Assembly: GCA_037444685.1 (NCBI GenBank)
Contig: JBBILX010000002.1
Coordinates: forward strand, 124,001-188,000
Direction of reading: 5' to 3'
DNA length: 64,000 bases
DNA from: UBA964 sp037444685
GTDB lineage: Bacteria; Pseudomonadota; Gammaproteobacteria; Steroidobacterales; Steroidobacteraceae
Positions 18,268-26,381 of the stretch are shown one piece after another; the stretch's first letter is position 1; each line of letters opens with the position of its first letter. The notes beneath the pieces are model-generated. The model was not told the DNA's origin, did not search any database, and saw only the letters and a list, made by a program, of their open reading frames with translations. Position numbers and translations under genes: made by a program.

Positions 18268-20526
18268 CTACTCGCGCTGCTCCGCGGAGGCCTCGAGGCG
18301 CGTCACGCCGCGCCAGCCGCGCGGCAGCACGGCGCCGCGCTGAGCCCGTTCGCCGCGATAAGGTTTGAGGTCCGCCCACTCGAGCGTCATGCGCCGCTCA
18401 CCCGCGTGCACGAACAGCTTGCCGCCCGGCGCGACGACGGCAACGCCGGCGAGGTACTCCTCGCGTTTCGCGAAAGCCTTCGCGTGCACGTTGAAGAGCT
18501 TGTTGCCCTTGCCCCGCGGCAGCTCGGGCGTGTCGGCGACCGGGAAGACGAGCAGTCGGCCCTCGTTGCTGGCGACGGCGACCAGGGCGTCCGGCGCCGG
18601 CACCGGCGCCGGCGGCAGCACCAGTGCCCCCTGCGGCACGGTCAGCACGGCCTTGCCCGCGCGGCGGTCGGTGATCAGCTCCTTGACTCTGACCGTAAAG
18701 CCATACCCGGCATCGGTGGCGAGCAGCCACAGGTCGTCGGGTTCGCCCATCATGACACCGGCAAACCTCGCGCCGTCCGGCGGATTGAGCCGACCGGACA
18801 GCGGTTCTCCGAGACCGCGCGCCGACGGCAGCGTATGCGCCGGCAGGCAGTACGTCCGTCCGGTCGAGTCGAGGAAGACCGCCGGCTGCAGGGTCCTGCC
18901 GCGCACCGAGTGCTGATAGCCATCGCCGGTCTTGTACTGCAGCGCCCGCGGATCGATCTCGTGCCCCTTGGCTGCGCGCGCCCAGCCGCCCGTGGACAGC
19001 ACGACCGTGGTCGGCTCGTTGGCGATCAGTGCCGTCGCGTCGATGGCCTGCGCGGCCTCGCGCTCGATGATTTTCGAACGCCGCTCGTCGCCATACTTCT
19101 CGGCGTCGTCGGCGAGTTCCTCGGCGATCAGTTTCCTGAGCCGCGCCTTGCTGCCGAGGATGACCTCGATCTCGTTGCGCTCCGCTGCGAGCCGCTGCTG
19201 CTCGTCGCGGATCTTCATCTCCTCGAGCCTCGCGAGATGGCGCAGCCGGGTCTCGAGGATGGCCTCGGCCTGCTCGTCCGTGAGGGCGAAGCGCCGCATC
19301 AGGACGGGCTTCGGCTCGTCCTCGCGACGGATGATGCGGATCACCTCGTCGAGGTTCAGGTAGGCGATCAGCAGGCCGTCGAGGATGTGCAGCCGCTTCG
19401 TGACCCGATCGAGCCGCCACTGCAGCCGGCGCGTGACGGTCGTGCGGCGGAACTCGAGCCATCCGAGCAGCAGATCGCGCAGGCCGCGTACCTTCGGCCG
19501 GCCATCGAGGCCAATGATGTTGAGGTTGACGCGATAGTTGCGCTCGAGGTCCGTCGTCGCGAACAGATGCGCCATGAGCTGCTCGACGTCGACCTTGCGC
19601 CCCTTCGGCACGATCACGAGGCGGGTCGGATTCTCGTGGTCGGACTCGTCGCGGAAGTCGTCGACCATCGGCAGCTTCTTCGCCTGGAACTGCTCGGCGA
19701 TCTGCTGCAGGACGCGCGCGCCGGAGACCTGCCACGGCAGCGCGTCGATGACGATTGCATCGTCCTCACGCCGCCAGGTCGCACGTGCCTTGAAACTGCC
19801 GACACCCTTGTCGTAGATCGCGACGAGGTCGGCCCGCGGTGAGACGATCTCGGCGCCCGTCGGCAGGTCGGGGCCCCGCACGTGCTTCATGAGCTGACGG
19901 GTGGTCGCCTCGGGCTCGTCGAGCAGGTGAATGCAGGCCGCGGCCACCTCCCTGAGGTTGTGCGGAGGGATGTCGGTGGCCATGCCGACCGCGATGCCGG
20001 TCGCGCCGTTCAGCAGCACGTTCGGCAGGCGGGCCGGCAGCATCGCCGGCTCCTCGAGCGTGCCGTCGAAGTTCGGCACCCAGTCGACCGTGCCCTCGCC
20101 GAGCTCGCGCAGCAGGACTTCGGCGTACTTCGAGAGCTTCGACTCGGTGTAGCGCATCGCCGCGAAGGACTTGGGCTCGTCCTGCGAGCCGAAATTGCCC
20201 TGCCCGGTCACGATCGGATAGCGGTAGGAGAACTCCTGCGCCATCAGCACCATGGCCTCGTAGGCGGCGCTGTCGCCGTGCGGATGGAACTTGCCGATCA
20301 CGTCGCCGATGGTGCGCGCCGACTTCTTGGGTTTCGCGCTGGCAGCGAGACCGAGCTCGCTCATCGCGTAGATGATGCGACGCTGGACGGGCTTGAGACC
20401 ATCGCCGATCGCCGGCAGCGCGCGATCGAGGATCACGTACATCGAATAGTCTAGATAAGCCTTCTCCGTGAAGTCGCGGAGCGCTCGCCGCTCGATGCCC
20501 TCGAAGTTCAGCTCCTGGTCCTTCAT
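18268..20526 (-). CDS. parC: DNA topoisomerase IV subunit A
   Basis: Decatenates daughter chromosomes with ParE. 752 residues from an ATG that overlaps the parE stop (ATGA). The longer upstream reading is not conserved. The start is followed by AYLDYSMYVILDRALPAIGD and KPVQRRIIYAMSELGL. The catalytic tyrosine is in AAMRYTESKLSKYA. The short C-terminal beta-pinwheel and the presence of a ParE with the same pairing make this ParC rather than GyrA. Confidence 0.97.
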   Translation of the reverse strand: MKDQELNFEGIERRALRDFTEKAYLDYSMYVILDRALPAIGDGLKPVQRRIIYAMSELGLAASAKPKKSARTIGDVIGKFHPHGDSAAYEAMVLMAQEFSYRYPIVTGQGNFGSQDEPKSFAAMRYTESKLSKYAEVLLRELGEGTVDWVPNFDGTLEEPAMLPARLPNVLLNGATGIAVGMATDIPPHNLREVAAACIHLLDEPEATTRQLMKHVRGPDLPTGAEIVSPRADLVAIYDKGVGSFKARATWRREDDAIVIDALPWQVSGARVLQQIAEQFQAKKLPMVDDFRDESDHENPTRLVIVPKGRKVDVEQLMAHLFATTDLERNYRVNLNIIGLDGRPKVRGLRDLLLGWLEFRRTTVTRRLQWRLDRVTKRLHILDGLLIAYLNLDEVIRIIRREDEPKPVLMRRFALTDEQAEAILETRLRHLARLEEMKIRDEQQRLAAERNEIEVILGSKARLRKLIAEELADDAEKYGDERRSKIIEREAAQAIDATALIANEPTTVVLSTGGWARAAKGHEIDPRALQYKTGDGYQHSVRGRTLQPAVFLDSTGRTYCLPAHTLPSARGLGEPLSGRLNPPDGARFAGVMMGEPDDLWLLATDAGYGFTVRVKELITDRRAGKAVLTVPQGALVLPPAPVPAPDALVAVASNEGRLLVFPVADTPELPRGKGNKLFNVHAKAFAKREEYLAGVAVVAPGGKLFVHAGERRMTLEWADLKPYRGERAQRGAVLPRGWRGVTRLEASAEQRE

Positions 20527-22415
20527 ACCGTCACCTGTGCCAGGTTGCCCTTCTCCTCGAGCCACTCGCGCCGGTCGGCGGCGCGCCTCTTGGCGAGCAG
20601 CATGTCCATGAGCCCATCGGCTTCGTCGGCTGCGTCGACCGTCAGCTGCACGAGCCGGCGCGTGCGCGGATCCATGGTCGTCTCGCGCAACTGCTGCGGG
20701 TTCATCTCCCCGAGGCCCTTGAAACGCAGCACGACGGGTCGCGTGCGCGGGTTCTCGTTCGCGATACGCTCGAGGACGGCGTCCCGCTCCGCCTCGTCGA
20801 GCGCGTAGAAGACCTGCCTGCCCGCATCGATGCGGTACAGCGGTGGCATGGCCACGAAGACGTGCCCGGCCAGCACGAGCGGACGGAAGTGGCGCAGGAA
20901 CAGCGCACAGAGCAGCGTCGCGATGTGCTGCCCGTCCGAATCGGCGTCGGCGAGGATGCAGATCTTGTGGTAGCGCAGGCGCGAGATGTCGGATGAACCC
21001 GGCTCGACACCGAGTGCCACCGAGATGTCGTGCACCTCGGCCGACGCGCTGATCTGCGCCGCATCGAGCTCCCAGGTGTTCAGGATCTTGCCGCGCAGCG
21101 GCATGATGGCCTGGTAGTCCTTGTCCCGGGCCTGCTTCGCGGAGCCACCCGCGGAGTCACCCTCGACCAGGAACAGCTCGGAGCGCCGCGGATCGTCGCC
21201 GGCGCAATCGGCGAGCTTGCCGGGCAGGGCCGGACCACTTGCGATGCGCTTGCGCTGCACCCTCTGTGCGGCCTTCATGCGCGCCTGCGCGTTCTCGATC
21301 GCGAACTGCGCGATGCGCTCGCCCATGTCCGGATGCTGGTTGAGCCACAGCGCCATCGCATCCTTGGCGTAGCTCTCGACGAACTGCGCCGCGTCGCGCG
21401 AGGCGAGCCGCGCCTTGGTCTGGCCCGCAAACTGCGGATCGCGCATCTTGATCGACAGCACGAAACAGACCTTATCCCAGACGTCCTCGGGAGCGAGCCT
21501 GACGCCGCGCGGCACGAGGTTGCGGAACTCGCAGAACTCGCGCACGGCGGCTGCGACCGCCGCGCGCAGTCCGTTGACGTGGGTACCGCCCTCGACCGTC
21601 GGGATCAGGTTGACGTAGCTCTCGGCGACGACGTGCTCGATGTCGGGTGCCCAGGCGAGCGCGAACGACACCGTGTGTGTCGGCGATTCCTGCGTGCCGG
21701 ACACGGGATCCTCGGGCAGCCGCGGCGTCTTGCCGAGCTCGTCGGCGAGATAGGCGCCGAGATCGCCGGTGAAGAACCACTGTTCCTTCTCGCCCGTGGC
21801 CTCGTTCTCGAACTGGACGCGCAGCCCGGGGCACAGCACGGCCTTGGCCTTGAGCACGTGCCGGAGCTGAGGCAGGGAGAACTTGTCGCTGTCGAAGAAC
21901 TTCGGATCGGGCCAGAACCGCACGGTCGTCCCGGTGTTGCGCTGGCCGACCGTGCCGACGACCTCGAGCTTCGAGACGACCTTGCCGTCGCGGAAACCTA
22001 TATTGTACTCCTTGCCGCCGCGCCGCACCCAGCACTCGAGCTGTTTCGACAGCGCATTGACGACCGAGACGCCGACGCCATGCAACCCGCCGGAGTACGA
22101 GTAGGCCTTGTCGTCGAACTTGCCGCCCGCGTGCAGCCGGGTGAGGATCAGCTCGACGCCGCTGATCTTCTCCTTGGGATGGATGTCGACCGGCATCCCG
22201 CGGCCATCGTCGATGACCTCGAGAGACCCGTCCTTGTGCAGGATCACGCTGATCTCGGTGGCGTGACCGGCCAGGGCTTCATCGACGCTGTTGTCGACGA
22301 CTTCGTGCGCGAGGTGATTCGGACGGCTCGTGTCCGTGTACATGCCTGGGCGCCTGCGCACGGGCTCGAGTCCCGAGAGGACCTCTATCGTCGAGGCGTC
22401 GTAGTCTTTGGCCAT
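20523..22415 (-). CDS. parE: DNA topoisomerase IV subunit B
   Basis: ATPase subunit of topoisomerase IV. 630 residues from ATG giving MAKDYDASTIEVLSGLEPVR, the usual ParE length. The GHKL ATP-binding motifs are EVVDNSVDEALAGHA and SGGLHGVGVSVVNALS, and the TOPRIM motif is LVEGDSAGGSAKQARDKDYQ. It forms an operon with parC through a four-base overlap. Confidence 0.97.
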   Translation of the reverse strand: MAKDYDASTIEVLSGLEPVRRRPGMYTDTSRPNHLAHEVVDNSVDEALAGHATEISVILHKDGSLEVIDDGRGMPVDIHPKEKISGVELILTRLHAGGKFDDKAYSYSGGLHGVGVSVVNALSKQLECWVRRGGKEYNIGFRDGKVVSKLEVVGTVGQRNTGTTVRFWPDPKFFDSDKFSLPQLRHVLKAKAVLCPGLRVQFENEATGEKEQWFFTGDLGAYLADELGKTPRLPEDPVSGTQESPTHTVSFALAWAPDIEHVVAESYVNLIPTVEGGTHVNGLRAAVAAAVREFCEFRNLVPRGVRLAPEDVWDKVCFVLSIKMRDPQFAGQTKARLASRDAAQFVESYAKDAMALWLNQHPDMGERIAQFAIENAQARMKAAQRVQRKRIASGPALPGKLADCAGDDPRRSELFLVEGDSAGGSAKQARDKDYQAIMPLRGKILNTWELDAAQISASAEVHDISVALGVEPGSSDISRLRYHKICILADADSDGQHIATLLCALFLRHFRPLVLAGHVFVAMPPLYRIDAGRQVFYALDEAERDAVLERIANENPRTRPVVLRFKGLGEMNPQQLRETTMDPRTRRLVQLTVDAADEADGLMDMLLAKRRAADRREWLEEKGNLAQVTV

Positions 22416-22533
22416 GGATGCGGAATCCGCCTTCGCGCGAACCGGCTGCGTGATGGAGCGCCCGCAGGGCATGCGACGCGGCCCGCGCTGTCAGACGCGT
22501 GCCGGGCGCGATTCTAGCAAACGGGGCCGTCGC

Positions 22534-23118
22534 TCAGGCGAGGTCGGCGAGCAGCGAGCCGCGCACGGCCTCGGGCACGCCATCGAGAGAATGCGTGTAG
22601 GCCGGATGATCGATGCCGACCGACAGCCGCGCACCCGCGCGCAACGCGGCGACCATCGCATCGGTCAGCTCGAAACGCAGGAAGTGCACCGAAGAGGTCT
22701 TCTGCTCGTTCTCGCGATCTAGATCCTCGTCCGCGATCGCATGGACACGCCCGAAATCCGCGACCTGGATCCAGCAGTGGTCCTCGATGCCCTTCAGTTC
22801 GGCGAGCCGAACGCGCCGCACCGCGGGATCCGGGAATTCCACGAGCAGCGTGACCTTCCAGTTGCGGCCGTCCGGGATCAGCGGATTGTAGGCCTCGAGC
22901 TCCTCGGCGATGCCGTCGGGCTCGAAGATGCGCTCGGCGCGCAGCATTTCCTGCACCTGGTAGTGGATCGTCAGACGGTCCTCGAAGCACCAGGTCGTGT
23001 TCGGGCCCACCTGCAGCTGACGATGCTGCTTGTGCGCGATGACGCGCGCGCGGAATGCCGCGCGTTCGCGCGCGTACTGCTCGAGCGACATGAGGTCGGC
23101 CACGGTCAGTTTCTTCAT
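22534..23118 (-). CDS. DUF3501 family protein
   Basis: About 194 residues from the ATG giving MKKLTVADLMSLEQYARERA; an ATG four codons upstream (23130) is equally possible. It belongs to the DUF3501 family, whose members recur beside rubrerythrin and GlpC/HdrD-like Fe-S proteins. No signal peptide, membrane segment or cysteine cluster is visible. Acidic/aromatic stretches such as TTWCFEDRLTIHYQVQEMLR are conserved in the family. Function is unknown. As the last gene of the rubrerythrin operon it is inferred to act in peroxide or iron-sulfur stress. Confidence 0.82.
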   Translation of the reverse strand: MKKLTVADLMSLEQYARERAAFRARVIAHKQHRQLQVGPNTTWCFEDRLTIHYQVQEMLRAERIFEPDGIAEELEAYNPLIPDGRNWKVTLLVEFPDPAVRRVRLAELKGIEDHCWIQVADFGRVHAIADEDLDRENEQKTSSVHFLRFELTDAMVAALRAGARLSVGIDHPAYTHSLDGVPEAVRGSLLADLA

Positions 23119-23149
23119 GACGATGTCCATGAGTTCGGGGTCCCGGCGA

Positions 23150-24496
23150 TCAGATTCCGTAGGCGATGCGCAGCAGCTTGAGCGGGTGGGTCGGCGCCTG
23201 GCTGCCCGGCAGACCCGACTCGATCTGGTGGCCCGCCATCGGACAGTCGCTCGAGTAATGGTCGGGCCGTGCGTTCTCGACGCGCGTCATCACCGGCTTG
23301 CCGATCTTGATGGACGCTGGCCGGAACTCCTTCTTCACCGCGTAAGTGCCGTTGTGCCCCGAGCAGCGTTCGATCACGTCCACCGTGGTGTCGGGGACGA
23401 GCTTGAGCACATCGCGCGTCTTCAGTCCGATGTTCTGGACGCGCAGGTGGCACGGCACGTGGTAGCTGACCTTGCCGAGCCGCGCCTTGAAGTCCGTACG
23501 CAGCAGGCCCGCCTTCTGCCGCAGCATCAGGTACTCGAAAGGATCGAAGATGCGCGCCTTGACGGCCTGCACGTCCGGATCATCGGGGAACATCAGCGGC
23601 AGCTCCTGCTTGAACATCAGGACGCAGGACGGGATCGGTGCGACGATGTCGCAGCCCTCCTCGATGGCCTTCTTCAGCGCCACGATGTTGCGGCTCTTGT
23701 AGCGCTCGACGGTCTCGAGGTCACCGAGCTCGAGCTTGGGCATGCCGCAGCAGTTCTCTTCGGCAACCAGCTGCACCGGGATGCCGTTGTGCTCGAACAC
23801 CGCGACGAGGTCCGCGGCGAGGTCCGGTTCGTTGCGGTTGCCGTAGCAGGTCGTGAACAGGGCCACCTTTCCGCGCGTCTCCTCCGTCGGCCGGGGCGTC
23901 GCCGGGGAGCGGTGACCAGCAAGGCGCTTGCGCGCCGTCTTCGAGTGATACGGCGGGACCGGCGCGTCGTTCGCCACGCCGAGTGTCTTCTCCAGCAACC
24001 GGCGACCGACGCCACTGCGGTTCAGGGCGTTGACGGCTTCGACCACCACCGGGATCCCGGCAAGCCGTCCGACTGCGTCGGTCGCCGACAGGATGCGGTC
24101 GCGCCTGCGGACCTCGCCGCGCCGGGCCTTGACGGCCTTGGCGCGCAGCATCAGGTGCGGGAAATCGAGGTTCCACGGGTGCGGCGGCACGTACGGACAC
24201 TTCGTCATGTAGCACATGTCACAGAGGTAACAGTGGTCGACGACGTCCCAGTAGACCGATCTGTCGACGCCATCGAGTTCCATGGTCTCGGAGGCGTCGA
24301 TCGCGTCGAAAAGCGTCGGAAAGGCATTGCAGAGCGAGAAACAGCGCCGGCAGCCGTGGCAGATGTCGAAGACGCGCTCGAGTTCCCTATCGAGCGCGGC
24401 TTCGTCGTAGAACGACGGATCTCTCCAGTTCAGAGGGTGGCGAGTAGGGGCTTCGAGGGAGCCTTCGCGGCCCCCTGGCAGTTGGCTCGAGCTCAT
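23150..24496 (-). CDS. Fe-S oxidoreductase with two 4Fe-4S motifs and CCG domains (GlpC/HdrD-like)
   Basis: About 448 residues. The N-terminal half binds two 4Fe-4S clusters: CHGCRRCFSLC near residue 47 and CYLCDMCYMTKCP near residue 90. The C-terminal half has cysteine-rich CCG-type repeats: EENCCGMPKLELG, then HVPCHLRVQNIG, a divergent ERCSGHNGTYAV and SDCPMAGHQ. The second CCG has lost the adjacent cysteine. Proteins of this kind pass electrons to a partner, as in glycerol-3-phosphate dehydrogenase C or heterodisulfide reductase D. Here the neighbour is rubrerythrin, so an electron route to a peroxide reductase is inferred. The ATG at 24496 was chosen; one six codons upstream is possible. 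Confidence 0.87.
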   Translation of the reverse strand: MSSSQLPGGREGSLEAPTRHPLNWRDPSFYDEAALDRELERVFDICHGCRRCFSLCNAFPTLFDAIDASETMELDGVDRSVYWDVVDHCYLCDMCYMTKCPYVPPHPWNLDFPHLMLRAKAVKARRGEVRRRDRILSATDAVGRLAGIPVVVEAVNALNRSGVGRRLLEKTLGVANDAPVPPYHSKTARKRLAGHRSPATPRPTEETRGKVALFTTCYGNRNEPDLAADLVAVFEHNGIPVQLVAEENCCGMPKLELGDLETVERYKSRNIVALKKAIEEGCDIVAPIPSCVLMFKQELPLMFPDDPDVQAVKARIFDPFEYLMLRQKAGLLRTDFKARLGKVSYHVPCHLRVQNIGLKTRDVLKLVPDTTVDVIERCSGHNGTYAVKKEFRPASIKIGKPVMTRVENARPDHYSSDCPMAGHQIESGLPGSQAPTHPLKLLRIAYGI

Positions 24497-24625
24497 GGGT
24501 GCTCCCGGGCGCATCCGCGGGACGCGCGAGGTTGGATCGGGCGCCGCCGGGCGCCGGCCCGTCGCAGACGGGTCGGTGCCGGCAGGCTTCAGGTCACGGA
24601 CGGATGGACTGAGCCGTCCGGACGG

Positions 24626-25039
24626 TCACAGCGAGTCGAGCGCCTTCTGGAAGCGGTTCGCATGCGAGCGCTCGGCCTTGGCGAGCGTCTCGAACCAGTC
24701 GGCAATCTCGGTGAAACCCTCCTCGCGGGCCGTCTTCGCCATGCCCGGGTACATGTCCGTGTACTCGTGCGTCTCACCGGCGATGGAGGCCTTGAGGTTG
24801 GACTTCGTGTCGCCGATGGGCAGGCCGGTGGCCGGATCGCCGACCGCTTCGAGATACTCGAGATGGCCATGCGCGTGACCGGTCTCCCCTTCCGCGGTCG
24901 AGCGGAACACGGCGGAGACGTCGTTGAAGCCTTCGACGTCGGCCTTCGCCGCGAAGTAGAGGTAGCGACGGTTGGCCTGCGACTCGCCCGCAAAGGCGTC
25001 CTTGAGGTTCTGTTCAGTCTTGCTGCCCTTGAGCTGCAC
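24626..25039 (-). CDS. Rubrerythrin-type diiron peroxidase without rubredoxin domain
   Basis: Ferritin-like four-helix protein, 137 residues, starting at a GTG with a strong AGGAGAG site. The diiron ligands are visible: E19 (AGESQANRRY), E52 and H55 (EGETGHAH), E89/E92 (GETHEY), and E123 with H126 (AERSHANRF). The C-terminal rubredoxin FeS4 domain of classical rubrerythrin is missing, as in sulerythrin-like proteins, so another protein must supply electrons. The downstream Fe-S CCG-domain gene is the obvious candidate. Reduction of hydrogen peroxide to water in the cytoplasm is the known family function. The promoter carries a palindromic operator-like site. Confidence 0.92.
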   Translation of the reverse strand: MQLKGSKTEQNLKDAFAGESQANRRYLYFAAKADVEGFNDVSAVFRSTAEGETGHAHGHLEYLEAVGDPATGLPIGDTKSNLKASIAGETHEYTDMYPGMAKTAREEGFTEIADWFETLAKAERSHANRFQKALDSL

Positions 25040-25078
25040 AACTCTCTCCTGATCGATGCGTCGGGTTGGGAAACGCCA

Positions 25079-25095
25079 CTTAGACTATGTCTAAG
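25079..25095. promoter_or_regulatory. Perfect inverted repeat, candidate operator of the rubrerythrin operon
   Basis: The site reads CTTAGAC-TAT-GTCTAAG, two perfect 7-base arms around a 3-base centre. It stands out as AT-rich in a GC-rich gap. It lies at the expected transcription start of the rubrerythrin promoter (minus 10 at 25104-25109), where a bound repressor would block initiation. The GACTA half-sites recall Rrf2/IscR-type operators, but the spacing is shorter. The regulator is unknown and not encoded nearby. Confidence 0.6.
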
Positions 25096-25103
25096 GCGCG
25101 CCG

Positions 25104-25133
25104 ACTTTACGTCCCCCGGGCACGCAGCGTCAA
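25104..25133 (-). promoter_or_regulatory. Sigma-70-like promoter for the rubrerythrin operon
   Basis: Minus-strand minus 35 TTGACG (25128-25133) and minus 10 TAAAGT (25104-25109) are separated by 18 bases. The predicted start point near 25097 falls at the edge of the CTTAGAC palindrome. Confidence 0.55.
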
Positions 25134-25171
25134 TTGCCGCATCACGCAGGCCTGTGTAACGTTGTCGTGAC

Positions 25172-25453
25172 ATGAGCCGGAGACCGAAAGCCGTGGACTT
25201 CGAGCAGGCGCTGCGCGAGCTCGAGGCCGTGGTCGAGAAGCTCGAGCACGGCGACCTGCCGCTCGAGGAGTCCCTCCGTCACTTTGAACGCGGCGTGGCG
25301 CTGACCCGCGAATGCCAGACGGCGCTGAAGGCTGCCGAGGCACGGATCGAGATCCTGACCCGCCGCCGCGACGCGGCGGCAGGCGAGGAGGCGACCGAGG
25401 ACGAAGCAATGGAACCGTTCGAGCCGTCCGGCGAGCAGGCGGAACAGCCGTGA
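25172..25453 (+). CDS. xseB: Exodeoxyribonuclease VII small subunit
   Basis: 93 residues, with the family signature FEQALRELEAVVEKLEHGDL and PLEESLRHFERGVALTRECQ forming two helices that bind XseA. The acidic C-terminal tail is not conserved. The stop TGA overlaps the ispA GTG start, the xseB-ispA-dxs operon common in proteobacteria. The large subunit xseA lies separately at 56622-57980. Confidence 0.95.
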   Translation: MSRRPKAVDFEQALRELEAVVEKLEHGDLPLEESLRHFERGVALTRECQTALKAAEARIEILTRRRDAAAGEEATEDEAMEPFEPSGEQAEQP

Positions 25454-26340
25454 TCGACGCGAGGCTGCGCGAGCTGCGGGCGCGCATCGAGGCGGTGCTC
25501 GACCGGGTACTGAGCCTGCCCGAACCCGGTACGCCGCGGCTGCGCGAGGCGATGCGCTACAGCGTCCTCGGCGGCGGCAAACGGTTGCGGCCGCTGCTCG
25601 TGTACCTGACTGGCGAATCGCTCGGCGCGCCGCTCGAGCGCCTCGATGCGCCGGCCGCGGCAGTTGAGCTGATCCACGTTTACAGCCTGGTCCATGACGA
25701 CCTGCCGGCCATGGACGACGACGATCTGCGCCGCGGCCGGCCGACCTGTCACAGGGCCTTCGACGAGGCGACGGCCATCCTGGTTGGAGACTCCCTGCAG
25801 GCCCTCGCATTCGAGATCCTCGCGGGCGACGGCGCGTTCGATGCGGACGAGGCGGTCACGCGCCTGACGATGATCCGTGTGCTCGCCGACCGCATCGGCA
25901 CGCGCGGCATGGCCGGTGGCCAGGCGATGGACCTCGGCGCCGTCGGCCGTCGGCTCACGATCGCGGAGCTCGAGGCCATGCACCGTCGCAAGACCGGAGC
26001 GCTGATCGAGGCGAGTGTGCTGATGGGAGCCGCGGCGGCCGGTGTCCGCGCGGGCCCGACGCTCGAGGCGTTGCGCACACTCGCCACCGAGATCGGGCTC
26101 GCCTTCCAGATCCAGGACGACATCCTCGACGTCGCCGGCGACCCGCACGCGCTCGGCAAGGCGACCGGCGCCGACGCGGCACACAACAAGCCGACCTATC
26201 CGAGTACGCTGGGACTCGAGGAGGCCCGCGCGCGCGCCCTTGCTCACGAGCAGCGCGCCATCGGCGCCCTCGCTGCACTCGGTCCGTCCATGGCCCCGCT
26301 GCGCGAACTCGCACGGCGCATGGTCGAGCGCGGGTCCTGA
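25450..26340 (+). CDS. ispA: Farnesyl/geranyl diphosphate synthase
   Basis: Short-chain trans-prenyltransferase making FPP from IPP and DMAPP, 296 residues. The first Asp-rich motif is in DDLPAMDDDDLRRGRPTCH and the second in FQIQDDILDVAGD. GGGKRLRPLLVYLTG binds IPP. It starts with GTG overlapping the xseB stop and is followed by dxs, linking the MEP pathway to isoprenoid chain elongation. Confidence 0.95.
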   Translation: MIDARLRELRARIEAVLDRVLSLPEPGTPRLREAMRYSVLGGGKRLRPLLVYLTGESLGAPLERLDAPAAAVELIHVYSLVHDDLPAMDDDDLRRGRPTCHRAFDEATAILVGDSLQALAFEILAGDGAFDADEAVTRLTMIRVLADRIGTRGMAGGQAMDLGAVGRRLTIAELEAMHRRKTGALIEASVLMGAAAAGVRAGPTLEALRTLATEIGLAFQIQDDILDVAGDPHALGKATGADAAHNKPTYPSTLGLEEARARALAHEQRAIGALAALGPSMAPLRELARRMVERGS

Positions 26341-26381
26341 TTTCGTGCCGTGTCGCCACGCGCTGTAACATCGGGGTAGCC

